DNA of 5,191 nucleotides from Patescibacteria group bacterium (GTDB lineage Bacteria; Patescibacteriota; Doudnabacteria; UBA920; 2-01-FULL-50-11). Shown here one piece after another: positions 1-4,315 of the stretch. The translations under genes were made by a program, and so were the position numbers. The stretch is taken from positions 1 through 5,191 of the forward strand of contig JAMDAJ010000065.1 in assembly GCA_023485925.1 (NCBI GenBank), given 5' to 3'. The notes beneath the pieces were generated by a model. The model was not told the DNA's origin and did no database searches. It worked only from the letters and a program-made list of their open reading frames with translations. Position 1 is the first letter of the stretch. Each line of letters opens with the position of its first letter.

Positions 1-37
1 TCAATTAATCATATTCGCCCATGCGCGGGGCGATTGC

Positions 38-44
38 GAAAGGA
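38..44 (+). promoter_or_regulatory. Ribosome binding site of rpsF
   Basis: GAAAGGA sits 6 nt before the ATG at 51 and decides in favour of this start over the ATG at 21. It is the only recognisable Shine-Dalgarno site in the ribosomal protein/efp cluster; ssb, rpsR and efp show none. Confidence 0.7.
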
Positions 45-50
45 TACGCA

Positions 51-545
51 ATGCCACAATATGAATTAATGTATATTTTATCGTCCGCGGTTCCGGATAA
101 CGAGGAGCCGGCTTTGACGAAACAGCTTACCGACTTCGTCACCGAAGCTAACGGTGAGATTTTGAAGGTGGAAAATTTGGGCCGCAAAAAACTCGCCTAT
201 CCCATCAAACGCACCCGCAACGGCCTCTACGTGCTGGTGCAATTCAAACTGGCGCCGGAAAAAGTGCACGAGTTGGAACACAAGATCCGCGTCACCGCCG
301 GCATCATCCGCCATTTGGTAATCAATATGGAAGAGGATCTGATCCGCCAGGCTAAAGATTTGGCAGAACAAAAAGCCATTCGCCGCCGCCCGCCGAAGCC
401 CCGGATAAAACCGGAAGAGAAGAAAGCCCCTCTCGCTCCCGAAGCCCTGACCGAAAAGGCGAAAACCGGAAAATCCTCACCCAAGATCGAAATCGACCTG
501 GATAAACAAATCGAGAAGGCCCTGGAGGAGGACCTTACCAAATAA
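51..545 (+). CDS. rpsF: Small ribosomal subunit protein bS6 with long charged C-terminal extension
   Basis: Encodes bS6, a 30S platform protein that binds 16S rRNA together with bS18. The 164-aa product opens with MPQYELMYIL, the usual first beta strand of S6, and carries the family signature GRKKLAYPIKR at residues 44-54 and the NGLYVLVQF strand at 58-66. The fold ends near residue 100; residues 105-164 are a Lys/Glu/Pro-rich tail ending in a short acidic helix (IEKALEEDLTK). Typical S6 has about 95-135 residues, so the tail is long. I chose the ATG at 51 because GAAAGGA lies at 38-44, 6 nt upstream, and the protein then begins exactly where the family begins; an upstream in-frame ATG at 21 would add residues unlike S6. 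It is followed by ssb and rpsR, the conserved order in bacteria. Identification is firm; the function of the tail is unknown. Confidence 0.97.
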   Translation: MPQYELMYILSSAVPDNEEPALTKQLTDFVTEANGEILKVENLGRKKLAYPIKRTRNGLYVLVQFKLAPEKVHELEHKIRVTAGIIRHLVINMEEDLIRQAKDLAEQKAIRRRPPKPRIKPEEKKAPLAPEALTEKAKTGKSSPKIEIDLDKQIEKALEEDLTK

Positions 546-560
546 TTAAGCTCAAAGGAC

Positions 561-604
561 AAAGTTCAAATGTCAAACGACCCAGTAGCGACATTTGAAA
601 TTTG
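561..604 (+). repeat. Imperfect inverted repeat between rpsF and ssb
   Basis: TTCAAATGTC at 565-574 is repeated in perfect inverted form as GACATTTGAA at 590-599 around a 15-nt loop. After one mismatch (564/600) the pairing continues for 4 more bases (CAAA 560-563 with TTTG 601-604). The hairpin would end only 12 nt before the ssb ATG at 617. It has no T-run, so it does not look like a terminator. Its wording (repeated TTCAAA/TTTGAA blocks) resembles the low-complexity intergenic repeats common in candidate-phylum genomes; that comparison is from memory and untested. Confidence 0.65.
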
Positions 605-616
605 GATTTTAAATGT

Positions 617-1087
617 ATGGACCTCAACAAAGCCATCATCGTCGGGAGGTTAACGCGCGATCCGGAATCCCGCACCACCCCCGGCGGCATCAACGTCGCC
701 ACGCTCTCCATTGCCACGAATTTCATCTACAAAAACCAGGAAGGACAAAAGGTGGAGCAGGTGGAATATCATAACGTCGTCGTCTGGCGGAAACTCGCGG
801 AAATCGCCGCCCAATACCTCAAGAAGGGCCGGCGGGTACTTGTGGAAGGCCGCCTGCAGACGCGCCAATGGGAAGGCAACGACGGCGCCAAGCGCTCCCG
901 CACCGAAATCATCGCCGATAACCTCATTATGCTGGATTCGGGCACTGGCGGCAGCCGCGCCGCGGGGCCGACTGGTGGCGATGAAGCGCCACGAGAGGAA
1001 CTGCCTACGGTCAACGTCGAAGCGTCAAACGCAAAACCCGGGCCGACCGGCGGAGACGACATCAAGGTCGAAGACATTCCTTTTTAA
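617..1087 (+). CDS. ssb: Single-stranded DNA-binding protein
   Basis: Encodes SSB, which coats single-stranded DNA during replication and repair and recruits partner proteins through its C-terminal tip. The 156-aa product has the full OB fold: MDLNKAIIVGRLTRDPE at the start, the NVATLSIAT strand (26-34), YHNVVVWRKLAE (51-62), YLKKGRRVLVEGRL (67-80) and the TRQWEG segment (82-87). Residues 108-147 form a Gly/Pro-rich, disordered linker, and the protein ends in VEDIPF, the canonical acidic tip. The ATG at 617 is chosen because the family starts with M-N/D-L-N-K; a TTG at 602 in the same frame would add five residues and lies inside the inverted repeat. No clear Shine-Dalgarno site is visible. 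Its position between bS6 and bS18 genes is classical. Confidence 0.97.
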   Translation: MDLNKAIIVGRLTRDPESRTTPGGINVATLSIATNFIYKNQEGQKVEQVEYHNVVVWRKLAEIAAQYLKKGRRVLVEGRLQTRQWEGNDGAKRSRTEIIADNLIMLDSGTGGSRAAGPTGGDEAPREELPTVNVEASNAKPGPTGGDDIKVEDIPF

Positions 1088-1096
1088 AAACAGTCG

Positions 1097-1135
1097 CTAA
1101 AGCTAACAAACTACAAAGCTACAAGCTAATAAGCT
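1097..1135 (+). repeat. Degenerate AGCTAMAA tandem repeat between ssb and rpsR
   Basis: The 54-nt gap after ssb contains successive variants of one 7-9 nt unit: GCTAA (1096-1100), AGCTAACAA (1101-1109), ACTACAA (1110-1116), AGCTACA (1117-1123), AGCTAATA (1124-1131) and AGCT (1132-1135). The array ends 6 nt before the rpsR start and takes the place where a ribosome binding site would be expected. It is A/C-rich on the + strand, so the transcript would be largely unstructured. Confidence 0.6.
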
Positions 1136-1141
1136 CCATTC

Positions 1142-1363
1142 ATGATCCCCAACAACACTCAACCTAAACCCTGCTATTTTTGCCAGACCAAGACGTCGAC
1201 CGTGGATTACAAGAACATCCAGCTCTTGCGCCGTTTTATGTCCCCGCACGCCAAAATCCTCGGCCGCGAACGAACCGGCACCTGCGCCTCGCATCAGCAT
1301 CGCGTGGCCAAAGCTTTAAAGCGCGCGCGGCACATGGCGCTGTTGCCGTTCGTCTCCACTTAA
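1142..1363 (+). CDS. rpsR: Small ribosomal subunit protein bS18 (Cys-containing form)
   Basis: Encodes bS18, the 30S protein that pairs with bS6 on the platform. The 73-aa product has the family core IDYKN-like segment (VDYKNIQLLRRF, 21-32), then SPHAKILGRERTGTC (34-48) and the basic helix RVAKALKRARHMALLPF (54-70). Length is normal. Four candidate zinc ligands are visible, C11 and C14 (CYFC) plus C48 and H51 (CASH), so this is the metal-binding (C+) version of S18; zinc binding itself is inferred. No Shine-Dalgarno site precedes the ATG; the upstream gap is the AGCTA repeat. The usual next gene, rplI for bL9, is absent and efp follows after 10 nt. bL9 loss is known in part of the Candidate Phyla Radiation. 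Confidence 0.96.
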   Translation: MIPNNTQPKPCYFCQTKTSTVDYKNIQLLRRFMSPHAKILGRERTGTCASHQHRVAKALKRARHMALLPFVST

Positions 1364-1373
1364 TTTTCGACCA

Positions 1374-1934
1374 ATGAACTTAACCGATTTAAAAAAGGGC
1401 GTTTTGGTTTTATACAACGATCAGCCCCACGAAATACTTTGGTCGCAATTCGTCCGGATGCAGCAACGCAAACCCGTGATGCAGACCAAGATGCGGAATC
1501 TGATAACCGGCCGCGTGGTGGAGTATTCTTTTAAATCCGGCGAGCGCGCCGAAGAAGCGGAAGTCACCAAACAGGCGGCGCAATACCTCTACGCCGATGA
1601 GGCCGGCGCGCATTTTATGAATAACGAAACCTTTGAAACGGTCGATCTTTCTAAAGAGTTGAGCGGCGACAAAGTCGGCTACCTCAAAGAAGGCGAAACC
1701 GTCACCTTGCGCTATTTTGACGGCAGCCCCATCAGCATCGAACTGCCGGTGAAGGTCGAACTGAAAGTGGTCAGCACCCCGCAGGGAGTCCGCGGCGATA
1801 CTTCATCCGGCGGCAACAAACCGGCCACGCTCGAAACCGGTTTAATCGTCAACGTACCGCTGTTCATCAAGGAAGGCGACACGGTGCGCATCAACACCGA
1901 ATCGGGCGAATACGTGGAACGCGCCAGCAACTGA
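1374..1934 (+). CDS. efp: Elongation factor P with atypical tip loop
   Basis: Encodes EF-P, which binds between the ribosomal P and E sites and relieves stalling at consecutive prolines. The 186-aa product has all three domains: the N-terminal KOW-like domain (1-65), the first OB domain with HFMNNETFE (80-88) and ITxELP-like core, and the C-terminal OB domain with GDTSSGGNKPATLETG (about 141-156) and the terminal VRINTESGEYVERA. Length matches the family. The tip loop that normally reads V-K-P-G-K-G-x-A is replaced by V-R-M-Q-Q-R-K-P, so the modifiable Lys34/Arg32 position is Gln. I recall similar QQRKP loops in Parcubacteria EF-P, which supports the taxonomic placement. The ATG at 1374 lies 10 nt after the rpsR stop without a visible ribosome binding site, so co-transcription and coupling with rpsR are likely. 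Confidence 0.96.
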   Translation: MNLTDLKKGVLVLYNDQPHEILWSQFVRMQQRKPVMQTKMRNLITGRVVEYSFKSGERAEEAEVTKQAAQYLYADEAGAHFMNNETFETVDLSKELSGDKVGYLKEGETVTLRYFDGSPISIELPVKVELKVVSTPQGVRGDTSSGGNKPATLETGLIVNVPLFIKEGDTVRINTESGEYVERASN

Positions 1935-1949
1935 AGAGCTGTCAATCTC

Positions 1950-1982
1950 AAAAAACTATCACCCTTGCACGGATGGTTTTTT
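1950..1982 (+). terminator. A/T-rich hairpin with T-run after efp
   Basis: AAAAAACTATC (1950-1960) pairs with GATGGTTTTTT (1972-1982) over 11 bp with one T-G wobble, around an 11-nt loop. The 3' arm itself supplies the T-run. It lies 15 nt after the efp stop and probably ends the rpsF-ssb-rpsR-efp transcript. The stem is A/T-rich, so termination may be weak. Confidence 0.55.
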
Positions 1983-1991
1983 GTGTATAAC
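1965..1991 (+). promoter_or_regulatory. Possible promoter for the 75-aa gene
   Basis: TTGCAC at 1965-1970 and TATAAC at 1986-1991 resemble -35 and -10 boxes but are only 15 nt apart, which is short. A further A/T-rich stretch with TAAAAT (2019-2024) is an alternative -10. Neither is strong. Confidence 0.25.
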
Positions 1992-2030
1992 TCCCCTTTA
2001 TCTTTTCCATCAGACTCCTAAAATATAAAT

Positions 2031-2037
2031 GAGGAGG
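2031..2037 (+). promoter_or_regulatory. Strong ribosome binding site selecting a TTG start
   Basis: GAGGAGG lies 4 nt before TTG at 2042. It is the reason to prefer that frame over the overlapping ATG at 2029, which has no ribosome binding site and overlaps GAGGAGG itself. The same motif at the same distance precedes the next small gene (2328-2334). Confidence 0.65.
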
Positions 2038-2041
2038 TGCA

Positions 2042-2269
2042 TTGAATCTCCTACTACTGCTATACCTAGAGGCCCTGTCGATCGAAATGACGCGCCTCTA
2101 CCTGGACCGGATGCTAAACCCGCCCCAGTATTCCGAGTATCTCGAATTCTGGAAACCACCCAAACACTCCCGCCGCCGCAGGGCCCGGCAAGGCCATCGC
2201 CACTTCTGGCGTACAAGCTTCAAAAACTTTCGCCGGACATACTACCGCCCGCAACTGCCTGAGCAGTGA
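2042..2269 (+). CDS. Small basic protein of unknown function (75 aa, TTG start)
   Basis: I do not recognise this protein. The N-terminus is leucine-rich (NLLLLLYLEALSIEM, 2-16), too short and interrupted by Glu to be a clear membrane segment or signal peptide. A middle part rich in aromatic residues (YSEYLEFWKPP) is followed by a strongly basic half (RRRRARQGHRHFW, then RTSFKNFRRTYYRP), which suggests nucleic acid or ribosome contact, by inference only. Support for coding: GAGGAGG 4 nt before the start, a natural amino-acid mixture with Tyr, Trp and Phe, and a terminator that encloses the TGA stop. A competing frame (ATG 2029 to stop 2262) gives a Pro/Ala-rich product typical of a shadow frame. 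It sits between efp and the broken small gene with similar control elements. Confidence 0.6.
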   Translation: MNLLLLLYLEALSIEMTRLYLDRMLNPPQYSEYLEFWKPPKHSRRRRARQGHRHFWRTSFKNFRRTYYRPQLPEQ

Positions 2270-2292
2270 TTCCGCTGCAAAGGGCTTTTTTT
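2257..2292 (+). terminator. Intrinsic terminator overlapping the stop of the 75-aa gene
   Basis: GCC (2257-2259) pairs with GGC (2283-2285) and GCAG (2263-2266) with CTGC (2275-2278), with a small internal loop between; seven T follow (2286-2292). The TGA stop (2267-2269) lies in the apical loop. The stem is imperfect, but the T-run and position support it. Confidence 0.6.
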
Positions 2293-2308
2293 ATTTCTAT
2301 GCAAAAGA

Positions 2309-2317
2309 TGATAACAT
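2309..2317 (+). promoter_or_regulatory. Possible extended -10 promoter of the TAG-interrupted gene
   Basis: TGATAACAT reads as an extended -10 (TG-n-TAACAT, four of six matches). Transcription would begin near 2324, just before the ribosome binding site. No convincing -35 is present, because the preceding bases are the terminator T-run of the gene upstream. Confidence 0.3.
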
Positions 2318-2327
2318 AGATACAGCT

Positions 2328-2334
2328 AAGGAGG
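2328..2334 (+). promoter_or_regulatory. Strong ribosome binding site of the TAG-interrupted gene
   Basis: AAGGAGG is a full-length Shine-Dalgarno match 4 nt before ATG 2339. It marks this ATG as a real or recently real start although the frame closes after 28 codons. Confidence 0.7.
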
Positions 2335-2338
2335 CGTA

Positions 2339-2635
2339 ATGATAAGTGACGACCTCACGTCCCTGATCGCCGAACGCATGGGCGTAAACGCGGACGATAT
2401 AACGCACCAGAATCTGCAGCGTTAGCGGGAAGCGCGCGATCATGGAGCGAATCTCCAACTTCTTTACGGGAACCGTCGAATCGCCCTTCCACCTAATGTG
2501 ACTGACACCGAATTTGCGGAACTCTTAAGAGGCCTGACGTATGGGCACCCAACCCGGCCCGATCAGACCAGAAAGAAAACGCTGAGTTTTTTGAGCCGAC
2601 TGCGATTCGCTCTGTTCGGCCGCCCGCTGCCTTAG
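2339..2635 (+). pseudogene. Small gene of unknown function interrupted by in-frame TAG
   Basis: ATG 2339 has an ideal ribosome binding site. The frame encodes 28 residues (MISDDLTSLIAERMGVNADD, then ITHQNLQR), meets TAG at 2423-2425, and stays open for 69 more codons (REARDHGANLQLLYGNRRIA, then LPPNVTDTEFAELLRGL and a basic tail with FLSRLRFALFGRPLP) to TAG at 2633-2635. Both halves look like one small protein of 98 residues: an acidic helical start, a continuous charged helix across the break (NLQR-x-REARDHG), and a Lys/Arg-rich end. The final stop lies in the loop of a strong terminator, so the transcription unit spans the whole frame. A C-to-T change of CAG (Gln) is the simplest origin. 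I do not recognise the family. Alternatives are a genuine 28-aa peptide, TAG readthrough, or a sequencing error. Confidence 0.6.
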
Positions 2636-2660
2636 CTGCAACAGCCTGGCGGTTTTTTTT
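2620..2660 (+). terminator. Strong intrinsic terminator enclosing the final TAG
   Basis: CCGCC (2620-2624) pairs with GGCGG (2648-2652) and GCTG (2626-2629) with CAGC (2642-2645), separated by a 1/2-nt internal loop; eight T follow (2653-2660). The TAG at 2633-2635 is in the 12-nt loop. This separates the small gene from rarA. Confidence 0.85.
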
Positions 2661-2763
2661 ACCAGGAAGTGAAAACCTGATCGCTCTCGCATTTTGTCCG
2701 CGAGCAAGACAAATCGATTTTCGCCTCCTGGTTTTCTTGCCCCGGCCGAACTATACTGTACCC
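2661..2763 (+). promoter_or_regulatory. rarA promoter region with several inverted repeats
   Basis: TATACT at 2752-2757 is a good -10 box; a start of transcription about 7 nt downstream would fall on or next to the ATG at 2764, so the message may be leaderless. No good -35 is visible 16-18 nt upstream. The region also holds TTTGTC/GACAAA (2693-2698, 2708-2713), the 10-bp palindrome AAATCGATTT (2711-2720) and the wider pair ACCAGGA/TCCTGGT (2661-2667, 2726-2732). These could be operator sites, but no regulator is recognised. Confidence 0.4.
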
Positions 2764-4113
2764 ATGGCGACAGCAAAAAAACCTCAAAACCTGATGGGCG
2801 AAAGGCCCCAAGGCCCCCTGGCCGACCGGATGCGGCCAAAGAACTTGGACGAATTCGTCGGCCAGGAGCATTTGGTCGGGCGCGCGGGCATTTTGCGCAC
2901 TATGCTAATCACTGACCGAATCTCATCGGTGATTTTTTGGGGTCCGCCGGGCGTAGGTAAAACCACGCTGGCCGAACTTATCGCCGCCTACACCAAATCC
3001 CGCTTCGTCAAATTCTCCGCCGTCACGGCAACTTTGGATGATATCCGCCAGGTGACAAGGGAGGCGCGCGAGCTGTATTCGGCTTTTAAACAGCGGACGA
3101 TACTTTTTATCGATGAAATTCACCGCTTCAACAAACTGCAGCAGGACGCGTTTTTGCCCTCGGTGGAAAACGGCACGATTATTCTAATCGGTGCCACCAC
3201 GGAAAATCCGTCGTTTGAGGTGATTGCGCCGCTGCTTTCGCGCACCAAAGTTTTTGTGTTAAAGCCGCTTGCGGAAAAAGATTTCAGAAAAATCATCAGC
3301 CATGCGCTTACCGACGAGGTGCGGGGCTTGGGCGGGCTGAATCTAAAATTGGAGCCGGCGGCGGAGGCGATGATAATTTCGGCATCCAATGGCGACGCCC
3401 GGACCGCGCTGAATATTTTGGAAGATGCCGCAAGTCTGCTGGACACACCCCCCGCCTCACCCGACCTTCGGCCACCCTCTCCGAATTCGGAGAGGGGCAG
3501 GGGTGAGGCAAGGAACAAAAAAATGCAATCTGAAAACCCTATCATCACTGCTAACGTAGTCGAAAAACTCCTCCAGCACCAAATCCTGCGCTACGATAAA
3601 ACCGGCGACGAACACTTCAACACGATTTCGGCTTTCATTAAATCCATGCGCGGCTCCGACCCCAACGCCGCCCTGTATTACCTCGCCCGGATGATCCGCG
3701 GCGGAGAATCTCCGCTTTTCATTGCCCGCCGCATGGTGGTCTTTGCTTCCGAGGATATCGGCATGGCGGACCTAAAAGCGCTGGAACTTGCTATCGCCAC
3801 CATGCAGGCCGTGGATTTTGTGGGCCTGCCGGAAGCGCGCATCAACTTGGCTCACTGCGCCACGTATCTTGCGACCGCGCCGAAAAACAATCGCTCGTAT
3901 ATCGCCTATGAGGAAGCGGCGGCGGACGTGGAGCAAACTTTGAACGAGCCCATCCCTTTGCATATCCTAAACGCACCGACCAAGCTGATGCGCAACTTGG
4001 GTTATGGCAAGGGCTATAAGTACGCACATAACTACCCGGACGAAGAATTAAAAAACGAACAATACCTGCCGGACAAGTTAAAGCACAAAAAATACTATCG
4101 GCCGAAGGAATAA
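2764..4113 (+). CDS. rarA: Replication-associated recombination protein A (AAA+ ATPase, RarA/MgsA/WRNIP1 family)
   Basis: Encodes RarA, a clamp-loader-related AAA+ ATPase that acts at stalled replication forks and, in studied bacteria, interacts with SSB. The 449-aa product begins with PLADRMRPKNLDEFVGQEHL (18-37), then Walker A GPPGVGKT (60-67), Walker B ILFIDEIH (D117, E118), sensor 1 GATTENPS (143-150), the arginine finger in LLSR (R160) and sensor 2 GDAR (210-213). The C-terminal tetramerisation part is complete: DEHFNTISAFIKSMRGSDPN, ASEDIGMAD, LPEARINLAH and NAPTKLMRNLGYGKGYKYAH. Residues about 226-259 are a Pro/Arg/Ser-rich insert made by a palindromic DNA repeat. ATG 2764 has no Shine-Dalgarno site; ATG 2794 (M11) is an alternative start. 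The TTG at 2737 lies upstream of the likely -10 box and is rejected. Confidence 0.96.
   Translation: MATAKKPQNLMGERPQGPLADRMRPKNLDEFVGQEHLVGRAGILRTMLITDRISSVIFWGPPGVGKTTLAELIAAYTKSRFVKFSAVTATLDDIRQVTREARELYSAFKQRTILFIDEIHRFNKLQQDAFLPSVENGTIILIGATTENPSFEVIAPLLSRTKVFVLKPLAEKDFRKIISHALTDEVRGLGGLNLKLEPAAEAMIISASNGDARTALNILEDAASLLDTPPASPDLRPPSPNSERGRGEARNKKMQSENPIITANVVEKLLQHQILRYDKTGDEHFNTISAFIKSMRGSDPNAALYYLARMIRGGESPLFIARRMVVFASEDIGMADLKALELAIATMQAVDFVGLPEARINLAHCATYLATAPKNNRSYIAYEEAAADVEQTLNEPIPLHILNAPTKLMRNLGYGKGYKYAHNYPDEELKNEQYLPDKLKHKKYYRPKE
3454..3509. repeat. Palindromic repeat inserted in frame within rarA
   Basis: An outer pair GCCTCACCC (3454-3462) and GGGTGAGGC (3501-3509) encloses a perfect 22-bp palindrome at 3475-3496 (CCCTCTCCGAA and its complement). 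The element matches in style the widespread CCTCACCC...CCCTCTCC...GGAGAGGG...GGGTGAGG intergenic repeats of many bacteria. Here it is translated as residues 231-249 of RarA, in the linker between the ATPase lid and the C-terminal domain, where homologues that I remember have only a short connection. Confidence 0.85.
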
Positions 4114-4136
4114 AGAGAAATTTATCTCTGATTGCG

Positions 4137-4203
4137 TGTCATCCTGAACTTGATTCAGGATCTGTCCGCCCATGTTCAGATCCTGATTTTCATCAGGATA
4201 ACA
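4137..4203. repeat. Cloverleaf-like palindromic repeat after rarA
   Basis: Four alternating arms of one motif are present. ATCCTGAA/TTCAGGAT (4141-4148, 4154-4161) forms a hairpin with a 5-nt loop, and ATCCTGAT/ATCAGGAT (4180-4187, 4192-4199) a second with a 4-nt loop. The inner arms also pair with each other (TCAGGATCTG 4155-4164 with CAGATCCTGA 4177-4186, 10 bp perfect), as do the outer ends (TGTCATCCTGA 4137-4147 with TCAGGATAACA 4193-4203, one wobble). The wording resembles the common TCATCCTGAACTTGATTCAGG repeat family seen across bacterial genomes. No T-run follows directly. Confidence 0.8.
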
Positions 4204-4230
4204 GATGGTAATAAGACTCGTTAGTTTATA

Positions 4231-4258
4231 AAACGCCCTATTTTTAATAGGGGTTTTT
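4231..4258 (+). terminator. Intrinsic terminator of rarA
   Basis: CCCTATT (4236-4242) pairs perfectly with AATAGGG (4246-4252) around a 3-nt loop; after an unpaired G on each side, the flanking A and T bases extend the stem. Five T follow at 4254-4258. It lies about 120 nt after the rarA stop, on the far side of the palindromic repeat, and just before the next promoter. Confidence 0.75.
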
Positions 4259-4262
4259 CTTG

Positions 4263-4291
4263 TTGACTTTTTTCCTTAAATCTGGCAGAAT
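4263..4291 (+). promoter_or_regulatory. Near-consensus sigma70-type promoter
   Basis: TTGACT (4263-4268) and CAGAAT (4286-4291) are separated by exactly 17 nt. Five of six -35 bases and four of six -10 bases match consensus. Transcription would begin near 4298, giving a leader of under 20 nt before the start codon of the membrane protein gene. This makes the upstream ATG at 4292 unusable. Confidence 0.75.
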
Positions 4292-4305
4292 ATGAACGTC
4301 CTTTC

Positions 4306-4311
4306 AGGAGG
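4306..4311 (+). promoter_or_regulatory. Ribosome binding site selecting a GTG start
   Basis: AGGAGG lies 4 nt before GTG 4316. The ATG at 4314 overlaps this GTG but is in another frame and meets TGA at once; the in-frame ATG at 4292 lies ahead of the predicted transcription start. GTG 4316 is therefore the start. Confidence 0.8.
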
Positions 4312-4315
4312 ATAT

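Noticed and set aside
2029..2262. 77-aa ORF from ATG 2029 overlapping the 75-aa gene
   Set aside because: It has no upstream ribosome binding site, its own first codons contain the AGGAGG that serves TTG 2042, and its Pro/Ala-rich composition is typical of an out-of-frame shadow.
2737..2763. RarA start at TTG 2737
   Set aside because: It has no ribosome binding site, would include the TATACT box in the coding sequence, and adds residues that RarA proteins do not have.
1935..2764. CRISPR array or toxin-antitoxin pair in the small-gene region
   Set aside because: No regularly spaced repeats are present, and neither small protein resembles a known toxin or antitoxin; the two genes are separated by a terminator rather than overlapping as an operon.
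3440..3520. Frameshift or sequencing error in rarA
   Set aside because: The frame continues without break into conserved C-terminal motifs on the far side, so the odd stretch is an in-frame insertion.
3120..3548. 142-aa ORF on the - strand inside rarA
   Set aside because: It is antisense to highly conserved RarA motifs and has serine/phenylalanine-rich shadow composition; part of its length comes from the symmetric palindrome.
4114..4129. AGAGA/TCTCT hairpin right after the rarA stop as terminator
   Set aside because: It has only five A/T-rich base pairs and no T-run; the better terminator is at 4231-4258.
4292..4315. N-terminal extension of the membrane protein from ATG 4292
   Set aside because: The ATG directly abuts the -10 box and lies before the predicted transcription start; the AGGAGG at 4306 points to GTG 4316.
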